This document shows positions 22,236-31,031 of a DNA stretch of 64,000 nucleotides, one piece after another. The position numbers and the translations under genes were made by a program. Source of the stretch: Achromobacter sp. UMC71 (GTDB taxonomy: Bacteria > Pseudomonadota > Gammaproteobacteria > Burkholderiales > Burkholderiaceae_B). How positions within the stretch are numbered: the stretch's first letter is position 1; every line of letters begins with the position of its first letter. The stretch lies in NCBI RefSeq assembly GCF_014170305.1, contig NZ_LZZT01000053.1, positions 19,056-83,055 on the forward strand, in the 5' to 3' direction. The notes under the pieces were generated by a model. That model saw only the letters and a program-made list of their open reading frames with translations, searched no databases and was not told where the DNA came from.

Positions 22236-22282
22236 ATGCGCGCCCCATGCGATCCATCCACCCATCAAAAGCGACGAACTCC

Positions 22283-22549
22283 ATGAATTTGGTGATCAGT
22301 CTTCAAACAAAAAAAGAGGTGGCGGCATTTTTGAATACCGCCTTCGAAGCCAGTGCCAATGACCCCAGGCGCATTGCCGAAGCGTTGGGAACAGCCGCCC
22401 GGGCTTACGGCATCAGCCAACTCTCGCGGGATACGGGCATAGCGCGCGAAAACCTCTACCGCAGCCTGTCCCTGCGCGGCAATCCCAGCCTGAGCTCGCT
22501 GACCAAAGTCGTCCGCGCGCTTGGGCTGCGTCTACGGGTCGAACTGTAA
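22283..22549 (+). CDS. Orphan HigA-type antitoxin (addiction module antidote)
   Basis: 88 residues from the ATG at 22283. The pattern ASANDPRRIAEALGTAARAYG, ISQLSRDTGIARENLYRSL and NPSLSSLTKVVRALGLRL is that of the small helix-turn-helix antitoxins found behind RelE/HigB-like toxins. The usual toxin gene should lie just upstream, but the autotransporter ends 47 bases before it and there is no room for one. It may be a remnant of a module or a stand-alone regulator. Confidence 0.8.
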   Translation: MNLVISLQTKKEVAAFLNTAFEASANDPRRIAEALGTAARAYGISQLSRDTGIARENLYRSLSLRGNPSLSSLTKVVRALGLRLRVEL

Positions 22550-22768
22550 TCCGGGTCCCCAGTCACCTGACGGCACGCTCGGATCGCGCGCAGCCGCCAC
22601 GCGCCTGCCGCGCCGCGGCTGCCTGACGATTGGTGCCGTTGAGGCAACACCATGGTCCCTTGGCCGGGCCTACTCCAGATTTCCCTGCGGATCTACGATT
22701 TGGGCGTTGTGCAAACACGCACCGCGCCCGGCATTGCCGGGACACGCCCATCCACTTAGGGAGTCACC

Positions 22769-23248
22769 ATGAGCCAGCGTCTAAACGCTTTCGCGCAATC
22801 ACCCGAGCTGTTCAAGAAATTCGTCGAATTCGGCATGCTCTTGAAGTCCGGGGCAATCGAGCAGTCCATCCTGGACCTGGTCGAAATACGCGCCTCGCAG
22901 ATCAACGGCTGCGGCTTCTGCTTGGACATGCATGTGAAACAGGCCAAGATCCACGGTGAAGGCGAGCTGCGCCTGCACCATGTTGCGATCTGGCGCGAAT
23001 CCACCGAGTTCTCGCCGCGCGAACGCGCCTGCCTGGCATGGACCGAGGCGCTGACCACCCTTGGCGCGCACGGCGTTCCTGACGATATCTATGAGCGCGT
23101 CCGAACCCAACTGTCCGAAAAGGAAATCTCGGACCTCAGCTTCGCCGTCATGGCGATCAATGGCTGGAATCGCCTGAACGTGGCGTTCCGGACCGTCCCT
23201 GGTTCGGCCGACAAGGCGTATGGCCTGGACAAGGCCAAGTTCAACTAA
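22769..23248 (+). CDS. AhpD-like carboxymuconolactone decarboxylase family protein
   Basis: 159 residues with an AGGGAG ribosome site. The active-site motif is LVEIRASQINGCGFCLDMHVKQA, with CGFC plus the following His typical of the AhpD peroxidase partner. The tail FAVMAINGWNRLNVAFR is also family-typical. AhpD-like proteins reduce peroxides through the CxxC pair. It is followed nine bases later by an SDR gene and then an Ohr-like gene, so the three probably form a peroxide or electrophile defence operon. CMD and oxidoreductase genes are frequent targets of ECF41 sigma factors, and one is encoded at 26242. Confidence 0.92.
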   Translation: MSQRLNAFAQSPELFKKFVEFGMLLKSGAIEQSILDLVEIRASQINGCGFCLDMHVKQAKIHGEGELRLHHVAIWRESTEFSPRERACLAWTEALTTLGAHGVPDDIYERVRTQLSEKEISDLSFAVMAINGWNRLNVAFRTVPGSADKAYGLDKAKFN

Positions 23249-23257
23249 GGACGCATC

Positions 23258-24013
23258 ATGAAAATCCTGGTAATCGGCGGGACGGGCCTGATCGGCTCCA
23301 AACTCGTCAAGCTGCTCACCGAGCGCGGCCACGAAGCCATTGCCGCATCGCCCTCCACCGGCGTCGATACGATCACCGGCGAAGGCCTGGCCGAAGCGCT
23401 GGCTGGTGTGGACACGGTAGTCGACGTGGCCAACTCGCCCTCGTTCGAGGACAAAGCAGTGCTGGAGTTCTTCCAGGTCTCGGGGCGCAATGTGCTGGCC
23501 GCAGAAGCCCGCGCCGGCGTGCGCCATCACGTCGCGCTGTCGGTGGTAGGCACTCATCGCCTGGCCGAAAGTGGATACTTCCGCGGCAAGATCGCCCAGG
23601 AGCAATTAATCGTGGCCGCCGGCGTCCCGTACACCATCGTGCACAGCACGCAGTTCTTCGAATTCCTGGGCGGCATCGTGCAGGCGGCGGCCGAGGGCGG
23701 CGATGTGCGATTGTCACCCGCCTTCGTGCAGCCGATCGCGTCCGACGATGTGGCCCGGGCCATGGCTGACATCACATTGGCGGCGCCAGTGAACGGCACA
23801 GTGGAAATCGCCGGCCCCGACCGGGTTCGACTGTCCGAACTGGCGCAACGCTATATGGAGAGAACGGGCGACTCGCGCATCGTGCGGGCAGCCCCGGACG
23901 CCCGTTATTTCGGCGCCTTGCTCAACGACGAAACCCTGGTGCCGGGACCCGGTCCGTGGTTGGGCAAGATCGATTTCGAATCCTGGTTCAGCCAGTCGGG
24001 CGTAAAAAAGTAG
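23258..24013 (+). CDS. NmrA/atypical SDR family NAD(P)-binding protein
   Basis: 251 residues. N-terminal Rossmann motif KILVIGGTGLIGSKLVKLL is of the atypical SDR (TGxxGxxG) class. VDTVVDVANSPSFEDKAVLEF and HVALSVVGTHRLAESGYFR match proteins annotated as NAD(P)-dependent epimerase or NmrA-like; the classical catalytic YxxxK is not evident, so it may act as a redox sensor rather than an enzyme. It lies inside the AhpD-SDR-Ohr group with a nine-base gap upstream. Confidence 0.88.
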   Translation: MKILVIGGTGLIGSKLVKLLTERGHEAIAASPSTGVDTITGEGLAEALAGVDTVVDVANSPSFEDKAVLEFFQVSGRNVLAAEARAGVRHHVALSVVGTHRLAESGYFRGKIAQEQLIVAAGVPYTIVHSTQFFEFLGGIVQAAAEGGDVRLSPAFVQPIASDDVARAMADITLAAPVNGTVEIAGPDRVRLSELAQRYMERTGDSRIVRAAPDARYFGALLNDETLVPGPGPWLGKIDFESWFSQSGVKK

Positions 24014-24033
24014 CCGCCGGCACGAGCTCCTTC

Positions 24034-24528
24034 ATGCGCAAACTGCGGCCCGATCCCGTGACGCTCCTGGACAAGTACCGGGGCCGGGATTTCCACCCCC
24101 TGTACACGACCAGCGTGACGGTGCGCGCAGGCGACGCCGCACACGGCCGCGCCTGCGGCATCGCCATCTCGGACGATGGCGAGTTGCTGGTGGACCTGCG
24201 GCTACCGGTTGAAATGGGCGGAACGGGCGGGGGCACCAATCCCGAACAGCTGTTCGCCGCCGGCTACTCGGCGTGCTTTCACGGCGCGCTGAGCATGTTG
24301 GCAGAACGAGCGGGGCTGGCCATTCCCGATGCCTCCGTGACGGCCACCGTTTCTTTCGGCCGCGATCCCGTAGATGGCTTGTACGTCATTGTTGCGAACA
24401 TCAATATCCACCTGCCTGGGCTGGCGAAGGCTGTCGCCGAAGAACTGGTGCGCACCACGGAACGCCTTTGCCCCTATTCAAAGATGGCCCAAAATGGAAT
24501 AGAAAGCGTGGTAGCGCTGACCCAATAG
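24034..24528 (+). CDS. OsmC/Ohr family peroxiredoxin
   Basis: 164 residues from the ATG at 24034. The Ohr signature is present: FHPLYTTSVTVRAG, MGGTGGGTNPEQLFAAGYSACFHGAL with the peroxidatic Cys, and ERLCPYSKMAQNG with the resolving Cys. Ohr enzymes reduce organic hydroperoxides using lipoylated partners. The start is not certain: an in-frame start at 23956 lies inside the SDR gene and is less likely. It converges with the LysR gene; the two stops are four bases apart. Confidence 0.9.
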   Translation: MRKLRPDPVTLLDKYRGRDFHPLYTTSVTVRAGDAAHGRACGIAISDDGELLVDLRLPVEMGGTGGGTNPEQLFAAGYSACFHGALSMLAERAGLAIPDASVTATVSFGRDPVDGLYVIVANINIHLPGLAKAVAEELVRTTERLCPYSKMAQNGIESVVALTQ

Positions 24529-24532
24529 CGCC

Positions 24533-25537
24533 TTACGCCGCATGCGGCAGCAGGCTGTCGAGTATCTGCAAGTCTCGCGCGCGGATACCTTCGACCATGT
24601 AGTCGATGAAGACGCGCATGCGCGCCGGCAGATGGTCGCGGCTCAGGAAACACAGGTAATGCCCACGGTCGTCCGGCGCGTATTGCGGCAGGCAGGCGAC
24701 CAGGCTGCCCGCGCGCAGGTGATCGCAGACCTGGTAGCCCGCCATTTGCGCGATGCCCTCACCGTCCAGCACCGCTTGCAGCACCAGATCGGCATCGTTG
24801 AAAGTCAGCATGGCGGGCGGCGCCACTTTGCGCAACTGGCCGTCCACCTTGAATTCCCATTCGTAGACTCGCCCTGACGCAAACAGGAAGTTCACGCAAT
24901 GATGACCGGCGATTTCTTCCACGCTGCCTGGTAACCCGTGCCTGGCCACATAGGCGGGTGAAGCGCATAGCATCATCTGCATGGGAATCACCTTCTTGGC
25001 GATCACGCGGCTGTCTTCCATTCGGCCGTTACGGAACGAGACGTCGACGCGATCGATGGTGAAGTCGGTAGGCCCGTCGTCAAGCAACAATTCGACCGAG
25101 ATGTTCGGGTGGGCCTGGCGGAAACCGCGAAGGAGCGGCGCGACGACTTTGCGACCGAATCCCACTGTGGAGCACACGCGCAATTGCCCCGAAGGCGGCC
25201 CCTCGCGCAGGTCTCGCATGTCGTCCAGGGCCCGGATGATCCGTTCCACGCCCGGATGACACTCTTCATAGAAGCGCTGGCCCTCAGCAGTCAACGAGGT
25301 GCTGCGCGTGGTGCGAACGAACAGCCGGATGCCGAGCTGGTCTTCCAGCTTCTGCACGCTGCGGCTGACGGCCGACCGGCCGATACCCAGCCGGTCGCCG
25401 GCCTTGGCGAAATTGCCTTCCACGGCGACGGCGATGAATGCCATGACGCCGGCATAGCTGGTGGCAAAACTGTCGGCCAGGGAATCCGGGCCATTGGCGA
25501 GAGGGGCAGCCGGTGAAACAGAGAGGAATGTCGGCAT
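24533..25537 (-). CDS. LysR-family transcriptional regulator
   Basis: 334 residues. A leader of about 28 residues precedes the LysR helix-turn-helix (AVAVEGNFAKAGDRLGIGRSAVSRSVQKLEDQLGIRLFVRT). The ligand domain is the usual length (about 115-325). The layout next to the AhpD-SDR-Ohr group is convergent, so it does not control it by the normal divergent mode. A sequence matching the ECF41 promoter pattern lies at 25575-25601, 38 bases upstream of its start codon. Confidence 0.92.
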   Translation of the reverse strand: MPTFLSVSPAAPLANGPDSLADSFATSYAGVMAFIAVAVEGNFAKAGDRLGIGRSAVSRSVQKLEDQLGIRLFVRTTRSTSLTAEGQRFYEECHPGVERIIRALDDMRDLREGPPSGQLRVCSTVGFGRKVVAPLLRGFRQAHPNISVELLLDDGPTDFTIDRVDVSFRNGRMEDSRVIAKKVIPMQMMLCASPAYVARHGLPGSVEEIAGHHCVNFLFASGRVYEWEFKVDGQLRKVAPPAMLTFNDADLVLQAVLDGEGIAQMAGYQVCDHLRAGSLVACLPQYAPDDRGHYLCFLSRDHLPARMRVFIDYMVEGIRARDLQILDSLLPHAA

Positions 25538-25574
25538 GTTGGCGGCGTCGCAGATAGGTTGATCCTACCGGTAA

Positions 25575-25601
25575 GACGGCGCAGCGGGTCATTCTGTGAC
25601 A
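25575..25601 (-). promoter_or_regulatory. Candidate ECF41 sigma-factor promoter
   Basis: On the minus strand TGTCACA (25595-25601) is followed by exactly 16 bases and then CGTC (25575-25578). From family knowledge, ECF41 factors use a TGTCACA -35 and a CGTC -10 element. It sits just in front of the LysR gene at 25537, and the ECF41-like gene (26242-27120) is 0.7 kb away. Seen directly: the two motifs and spacing. Use of the site is inference. Confidence 0.6.
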
Positions 25602-25702
25602 TTGAGCCCAAAAAAGTCGCGTTCCGACGGGGAATGCCCCGCTCCCCACGCCGCCTTTCCCCGCTTCGCGGCCGGGAGCCAGCAATCACGACTATTCGTC
25701 CC

Positions 25703-26122
25703 CTATTTGACAAGCGTCAGAACTGGCCCCCCTCGCTTCTTGATCAGGACGACCAGAAACTTGGCTGGCTGCGTCTGACTGGCATTGCGGCCCACGGTGT
25801 GGACGTCATGAGGGCCTTCGTAGAAAGTCTGGCCTGGGGTCAGCGTCACCTTCTTGCCGCCCTTGACCTGCATGACGATGCTGCCTTCAAGCACGTAGAC
25901 GAAGCTATAGGCGTCGTGGCGGTGGATCGGATCGGCGGCTCCGGGCGGATAGTCGACGACGATCATCAGCGCATCCTTGCCGGGGATGTCCGGCAAGTCC
26001 TTGCGCATCAGCTCAGTGACAATGGCGTCGGCCGGCGACGCATCGGGCGCGGCATGGACAAATGGGCTTAGCAGCACGCCAGCTGCGAGGAGCGGCAACG
26101 CGAACTTCGTGATCTTTGACAT
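25703..26122 (-). CDS. Exported cupin-domain protein
   Basis: 139 residues from the ATG at 26122. Signal peptide KFALPLLAAGVLLSPFVHA, then a single cupin: motif 1 HRHDAYSFVYVLEGSIVMQV and motif 2 GQTFYEGPHDVHTVGRNAS, with metal-binding His residues in both. It is periplasmic and probably binds a metal and a small ligand. Similar exported cupins are often encoded with CMD and ECF41 genes, as here. Catalysis is unknown. Confidence 0.88.
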   Translation of the reverse strand: MSKITKFALPLLAAGVLLSPFVHAAPDASPADAIVTELMRKDLPDIPGKDALMIVVDYPPGAADPIHRHDAYSFVYVLEGSIVMQVKGGKKVTLTPGQTFYEGPHDVHTVGRNASQTQPAKFLVVLIKKRGGPVLTLVK

Positions 26123-26241
26123 GGCCAATCCTTGGCAACGGTAAGGAGCCCCATCGTAGAAGTACCGGCCGCGCGGCGGTAGGTACGCGCAGGGGATCAC
26201 CATGTTGCCGCGCATGCACCAACGCCCGCGCAATACCGGTG

Positions 26242-27120
26242 TCAGCCTTGAGCCAGCGCCGCCGAAATGCGCGCAAGCTTGTCTGGATTGCGCTGCACCA
26301 GGACTCGAGTCAGACGCTCACCATCGGTTTCGTAGGCCTGCACCGATTCAAGGTGGCCATCGATGAAACGCAACAGGGCCCATTGGCCGTTCACCTGAAC
26401 CACTTCGGTGCGCAGCCCATCGCGGAAGCGACGCTTGCCCGCGTAGAACAACTGCGCCAGGCGCTTGCCGCCCACCAGACTGGCAAAGCTTGAGACCTTG
26501 CCACCGCCGTCGCCAATGAGCTCGGCATCGTCGCTCAACAGCGCATGGAGCCCATGGAAATCGCTGCGCTGCATGGCATCGGCAAAGGCTTGCAGCAGAC
26601 GTTGCAATGTGGCGCGCGGCACGGTCTGACGGGGAGCGCCTTGGCTCAACTGCAGCTTGGCGCGCCGCACGAGTTGACGGACCGCGGCCTGCGTCTTGTC
26701 CAGCGTCTGCGCGATGTCTTCATAGTCGGCGTCGAACACTTCCCGCATCAGGAACGCCGCCCGGGCGTCTGGCGACAAGCGTTCAAGCATGTACAGAAAC
26801 GCCACCGACACGTCGTCGGCCCGCTCATGGATCTGTTCCGGCGTGGCTGGCGCGGCCATCAGCATCGGCTCGGGCAGCCAGACTCCCGCGTAATTCTCCC
26901 GCTCGGCCTTGGCGGCGCGCAGGCGATCGATGGACAAGCGGGTGGTGGCGGTGACCAGCCAGGCTTCGGCGTTCAGTATCGCCGAGCGGTCTGTGCCGTC
27001 CCAGCGCAACCATGTGTCCTGCACGACGTCTTCCGCCTCGGCCACCGCACCCAGCATGCGATAAGCGATCGCATACAGGCGAGGACGATGACGCTCGAAA
27101 AGAAGCATGGAGTCAGTCAT
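26242..27120 (-). CDS. ECF41-type sigma factor with SnoaL-like C-terminal domain (SigJ-like)
   Basis: 292 residues from the ATG at 27120 (MTDSMLLFERHRPRLYAIAY). Region 2 (VAEAEDVVQDTWLRW) and region 4 (DADYEDIAQTLDKTQAAVRQLVRRAK) are followed by a SnoaL-like domain of about 110 residues (LQAFADAMQRSDFHGLHALLSDDAELIGDGGGKV, then FIDGHLESVQAYETDGERL). This fused C-terminal domain replaces an anti-sigma factor in ECF41 proteins. Typical targets are carboxymuconolactone decarboxylases, oxidoreductases and epimerases, two of which lie 2-4 kb away. No anti-sigma gene is adjacent. Confidence 0.9.
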   Translation of the reverse strand: MTDSMLLFERHRPRLYAIAYRMLGAVAEAEDVVQDTWLRWDGTDRSAILNAEAWLVTATTRLSIDRLRAAKAERENYAGVWLPEPMLMAAPATPEQIHERADDVSVAFLYMLERLSPDARAAFLMREVFDADYEDIAQTLDKTQAAVRQLVRRAKLQLSQGAPRQTVPRATLQRLLQAFADAMQRSDFHGLHALLSDDAELIGDGGGKVSSFASLVGGKRLAQLFYAGKRRFRDGLRTEVVQVNGQWALLRFIDGHLESVQAYETDGERLTRVLVQRNPDKLARISAALAQG

Positions 27121-27245
27121 GGAGAGAGGGTAAACGCCAAGCCAGGCAACGCGGGGGGAACATATTTTGCCGCAGCCGCCCCTGGGCGACAAGCGCGATA
27201 CGCCCGGGCCGCGCAATCGAATCCTGCCGTATGCGGCCCCGCGGA

Positions 27246-28247
27246 CTACAGCAAGATCACGTCGGTAGATAGCCCCGGCAGGTCGGCGCGGCCGTGCATC
27301 TGCTTGACGTCCCGCTCGACCGTTGTGCTCAGCCAGCTGATGGGCACATCATTCGCACTGCCTTCGAAGGGGTTTTCCGTGCTTTCTCCCACCTGCTCAA
27401 GAGCGGTGTAGATCCACGAGATGATCACGCTGAACGGCACCGCCAGCCATGCCATCTGGCCATGCATGAAGCCGCCGATGCTCTGGCCGATCTGATCGAA
27501 TTGGGCTGCCAGGCCGAACGGCAGCACCACGCAGAAAGCGCGTACGAACAAGGTATTGATGATGGCGTACTGGCGCGGGTAGGGGAAATTCTTGATGCGC
27601 TCGGCCTGCCCCTGCAAATCCAGAAGTTCCCTGATGCGGCTGTTGAGTTCGGCATATTCCGACGCGGTAATGGCGCCCTCATCCAGCAGGCCCCTGACTG
27701 CACGGCCCTGCATGGCAAGCAACTGCGCCGCCTTGCCATCGGCCCGCATCACGGCGGAAATCTCCTGTGGCGGCAGATAACGCGACAGCGCGGACTCCAG
27801 CGATTCGCCGCGCTCAGGGATCACGTACCGCCTCTGGTATTCCGCATTGGGCCGCCTTGCCAGGCTTTCCCACACGCGGGTCTCTCGCAATTGATAGCGC
27901 ATTGCCGTCAACCAGGCCAGATGCCGGTTCACCAGGCCCGCGGTCTGGCCAGCATCGCTCACGTAGGTCTGGCTGATCACTCCCCAGTAACGGCTGGCGC
28001 TGACGATGCTCATCCATATCCTCTGCGCTTCGACCGTGCGCGCGTAGGTTTGCACATTCTTGAAGCCAACGACGAAGGTGGTGGCAGTGCCCAGCAGGGA
28101 CACCACGGATAGAGGCAGCGTCAGCCATTTCATACCGGCGACCTGGTACAGCAGCACAGCTGCAAGGCTGAGCGCCAACAAGCAGTAGATGCTCCTGCGG
28201 GTCCAGACAACGAATTCGCACAAGCGATAGGATTTTCCCAGATGCAT
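27246..28247 (-). CDS. Bestrophin family (UPF0187) membrane protein
   Basis: 333 residues from the ATG at 28247. Hydrophobic segments near residues 15-35 and 38-60 and a pair at about 230-285 give the four-helix layout of bacterial bestrophins. Family-like parts include LGTATTFVVGFKNVQTYARTVEAQRIW, PYPRQYAIINTLFVRAFCVVLPFGL and QVGESTENPFEGSANDVPI. Bacterial members form pentameric cation channels. It is divergent from the alpha/beta hydrolase gene with a 307-base gap, in which I see only possible promoters. Confidence 0.88.
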   Translation of the reverse strand: MHLGKSYRLCEFVVWTRRSIYCLLALSLAAVLLYQVAGMKWLTLPLSVVSLLGTATTFVVGFKNVQTYARTVEAQRIWMSIVSASRYWGVISQTYVSDAGQTAGLVNRHLAWLTAMRYQLRETRVWESLARRPNAEYQRRYVIPERGESLESALSRYLPPQEISAVMRADGKAAQLLAMQGRAVRGLLDEGAITASEYAELNSRIRELLDLQGQAERIKNFPYPRQYAIINTLFVRAFCVVLPFGLAAQFDQIGQSIGGFMHGQMAWLAVPFSVIISWIYTALEQVGESTENPFEGSANDVPISWLSTTVERDVKQMHGRADLPGLSTDVILL

Positions 28248-28554
28248 GGTGTCGCCCCTGGCGCTCTCAAGCGCCAAATCAACGCGCGGTGAGTCGCGCC
28301 TTCGAGGGTCGCTCGCCAGGCAACCGTCGGGACAAATGCTAGAGGTATCGCTTGCCGGGCGGTAGGGCCGTCGCAGGATGCACGGTGTTGTCCGGAGGGC
28401 ACCAATCAGCGCATTGGTGCGCGCTGAACAACAGCGTGCTTCCCTCGGAGGATCTACCGCATGGCGCAGGGCAGACCTACGATCCCTTCACCTCCCGCGC
28501 AGCAACAGCAGCAGCCCCGCAACGCAATCCTCCCCCCCAAACCGGAGCACGCCC
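28248..28554. other. Divergent intergenic region
   Basis: This stretch of 307 bases separates the bestrophin and alpha/beta-hydrolase genes. An open frame in register with the hydrolase extends back to 28378 but has no homology-like features before the normal hydrolase start. No operator or repeat was seen. Confidence 0.4.
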
Positions 28555-29382
28555 ATGAACCGCAACACCTTCATTACTCAGGACGGCACGCAGATCTACT
28601 TCAAAGACTGGGGCGACGGCCCGGTCGTCACCTTCTCGCACGGCTGGCCGCTCAACGCGGACGCCTGGGACGGACAAATGCACTTCCTGGCACGCAATGG
28701 CTTTCGGGTTATCGCGCACGATCGCCGTGGCCACGGCCGCTCGGCCCAGCCCTCATCCGGCAACGACATGAATGGCTATGCCGACGACCTGGCGCAGCTG
28801 ATCGAGACGCTCGATCTGAAGAAAATAACGATGGTCGGCCACTCTACCGGCGGCGGCGAAGTCGTGCGCTATATCGGCCGCCACGGCACCGGCCGCGTGG
28901 CCCGGGCCGTGCTCATCGGCGCGGTGCCGCCGGTGATGCTCAAGTCGGCCGCGAACCCCGAAGGGTTGCCGCTGGAGGTCTTCGACGGCATCCGCGACGG
29001 CGTGGCCGGTGACCGCTCGCAGTTCTACAAGGCGCTGGCCATTCCGTTCTATGGTGCCAACCGCGATGGCGCCACGGTCTCGCAGGGACTGCTGGACCAG
29101 TTCTGGTTGTGGAGCATGCAAAGCGGCCAGAAGAATGCCTACGAATGCGTCAAGGCCTTCTCAGAAACCGACTTCACAGAAGACCTGAAAAAAATCGACG
29201 TGCCAACGCTGTTCATGCACGGCGAAGACGATCAGATCGTGCCGGTGCACGATTCGGCCAAGAAAGCGGCCCAACTGGTCAAACACGCCAAGGAAATCTA
29301 CTACCCCGGCGCACCGCACGGCCTCACTGCCACCATGCAGGATCGCGTCAACGCCGACCTGCTCGCCTTCCTGCGCGCCTGA
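28555..29382 (+). CDS. Alpha/beta hydrolase, non-haem chloroperoxidase type
   Basis: 275 residues from the ATG at 28555. The nucleophile elbow is GHSTGGGE with Ser97; the oxyanion region is FSHGWPLNADAW; the acid is in HGEDDQIVP and the His in GAPHGLTA. The overall pattern (FITQDGTQIYFKDWG, VIAHDRRGHGRSAQPSSGNDMNGYADDL) is that of cofactor-free haloperoxidases and related arylesterases. Annotated peroxidase activity is often incidental; the natural role may be an esterase. The MBL-fold gene follows in the same direction after 86 bases. Confidence 0.93.
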   Translation: MNRNTFITQDGTQIYFKDWGDGPVVTFSHGWPLNADAWDGQMHFLARNGFRVIAHDRRGHGRSAQPSSGNDMNGYADDLAQLIETLDLKKITMVGHSTGGGEVVRYIGRHGTGRVARAVLIGAVPPVMLKSAANPEGLPLEVFDGIRDGVAGDRSQFYKALAIPFYGANRDGATVSQGLLDQFWLWSMQSGQKNAYECVKAFSETDFTEDLKKIDVPTLFMHGEDDQIVPVHDSAKKAAQLVKHAKEIYYPGAPHGLTATMQDRVNADLLAFLRA

Positions 29383-29468
29383 TGACGCTAGCGTCGCATT
29401 GCAACTTGCTGCCAGTCGCCTGGCACATCCGAGCCGGCTAGACCGGCCCTCATTCAGGAGATTTCGCT

Positions 29469-30386
29469 ATGCTTTCCACAGACAACACCTTGCATCCCGA
29501 CGGCCTCAAGCCCATCGACCTGGTTCCGTCCCGTTACGCGGTGCAGGTGGGTGACATCGACGCGCTGGTGGTCAGCGATGGCGTGCTACCGTTGCCCACC
29601 GCAACGATGGCCACCAATGCCGACCCGGCCGACCTGGCGCATTGGCTGAGCCACATGTTCATGCCGCCGGACGCCTTCGACTGGCCGCTAAACGTGATGG
29701 TGGCCCGTAGCGCGGGCCAGACGATCCTGATCGACGCCGGGTTGGGCGGGCAGTTCCCCGGCTTTCCGCGTGCCGGCCAATTCCCCCAGCGCTTGGCGTC
29801 CGCCGGCATCGCACTGGAGTCCGTGACGGACGTGATCATCACCCATATGCATATGGACCACGTCGGCGGATTGCTTGTCGCCGACGTGAAGGAACGCTTG
29901 CGTCCGGACGTGCGCATCCATGTATCGGCAACCGAAGTCGCGTTCTGGACGTCGCCCGATTTCACGCACACCGTCATGCCCAAGCCGGTGCCCGACGTGC
30001 TCCGCTCGACCGCCACGGCTTTCTATAACGCGTACCGCGACCGGCTATGCATCTTCGAGGACACGCATGAAGTTGCGCCGGGCGTGATCGTTCGTCTCAC
30101 CGGCGGCCATACCCCGGGACACAGTGTGGTTGACCTGGTATCAGGCGGCGAGCGCCTGACCTTTGCCGGCGACGCCATGTTCCCGGTGGGTTTTGACCAC
30201 CCCGACTGGCACAACGGCTTCGAGCATGATCCCGAAGAATCGGCCCGCGTCCGCATCGGCCTCTTTCAGGAATTGGCCGCGAACGGCGGGCTGCTTGTGG
30301 CTGCCCATTTGCCGTTCCCGTCCGTCGGCCGGGTCGCCGTCAATGGCGACGCCTTCCGCTGGGTCCCGGTCATTTGGGATTACTGA
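29469..30386 (+). CDS. MBL-fold metallo-hydrolase
   Basis: 305 residues with an AGGAG ribosome site. Metal ligands are visible in THMHMDHVGG (His126, His128, Asp130, His131), GGHTPGHSVV and FAGDAMFP. The sequence resembles the AHL-lactonase/AttM-like branch (LIDAGLGGQFPGFPRAGQFPQRL), so hydrolysis of a lactone or ester is possible, but the substrate is unproven. A transposase remnant follows immediately after the stop. Confidence 0.9.
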   Translation: MLSTDNTLHPDGLKPIDLVPSRYAVQVGDIDALVVSDGVLPLPTATMATNADPADLAHWLSHMFMPPDAFDWPLNVMVARSAGQTILIDAGLGGQFPGFPRAGQFPQRLASAGIALESVTDVIITHMHMDHVGGLLVADVKERLRPDVRIHVSATEVAFWTSPDFTHTVMPKPVPDVLRSTATAFYNAYRDRLCIFEDTHEVAPGVIVRLTGGHTPGHSVVDLVSGGERLTFAGDAMFPVGFDHPDWHNGFEHDPEESARVRIGLFQELAANGGLLVAAHLPFPSVGRVAVNGDAFRWVPVIWDY

Positions 30387-30407
30387 CCGGATCCCCCGGT
30401 CAACGGC

Positions 30408-30545
30408 AGCGCCATCGAACCGCCGATCGGGCACATGAAGACCGACGGCAAGGTCGGCAGGAACTGGCACAGGGGCGCGCTGGGCGATGCGATCCACCCG
30501 GCACCGTGGCTCACGTTTTACTTCGGCGCCGGCAGGATGCTTTTG
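30408..30545 (+). pseudogene. IS5-family transposase C-terminal remnant
   Basis: The frame containing the ATG at 30435 reads SAIEPPIGHMKTDGKVGRNW, then HRGALGDAIH. This matches the conserved C-terminal block of IS5-group transposases (IEPxIGHxKxDGxxxRNxLKGxxGDAxH). The remainder is missing on both sides, and downstream codons no longer follow the family. It is a scar of an insertion sequence between the MBL gene and the LprI-like gene. Confidence 0.65.
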
Positions 30546-30581
30546 AATGGCAGAATTCGCCCCCCCGGAGGGCTTCGCGTA

Positions 30582-31031
30582 TTACTTGCCCGCGGGGCCC
30601 AGCGCCTCGGCCCAGTTCTTTTTCATGGCGGCGATGCGGTCCACGTAAGCGGATTTCAGGCAGGCGGCGTCGGGGCAACGGTCGCGCACGGTAGTGCGCC
30701 ATTGCGTCTGCTCTTTCGCCACCGGATCGCGCCATTCCCCGGTTTCACCGTCACGGCCAGCGGTTTCGGCCTGAATCTTGTCGTAAAGCGCCTTCACCTG
30801 ATCGTCCAGCTTGGACAGCGAGGGTTCGGCGCAGATGAGATGTTCGACATGGGTTTTCGCGGCCTTGCAGTCGAAGCCGGCGGCATGCGCGGCACGAATC
30901 GGCAGGAAAGGAGCGCTGGCGAGAACCGCCCCGATTACCGCATGCAGGATCGCGTGTTTGCCTTGGGCACGTTGCCGGCACCGGCCTTCCGTGATGCCGG
31001 GCGATATCGCCGCGAGAACGGGGTTGCGCAC
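30582..31031 (-). CDS. LprI-like (DUF1311) secreted protein
   Basis: 149 residues if the GTG at 31031 is used; it has AGGAG eight bases upstream. ATG starts further up (31157) give an unlikely leader. A hydrophobic signal-like segment (AVIGAVLASAPFLPIRAAHA) precedes FDCKAAKTHVEHLICAEPSLSKLDDQVKALYD, the LprI/DUF1311 signature with two Cys, and a later pair in DRCPDAACLKSAYVDRIAAM. LprI-type proteins inhibit host lysozyme in mycobacteria; that role here is only a possibility. A paralogue lies at 32133. Confidence 0.75.
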   Translation of the reverse strand: MRNPVLAAISPGITEGRCRQRAQGKHAILHAVIGAVLASAPFLPIRAAHAAGFDCKAAKTHVEHLICAEPSLSKLDDQVKALYDKIQAETAGRDGETGEWRDPVAKEQTQWRTTVRDRCPDAACLKSAYVDRIAAMKKNWAEALGPAGK

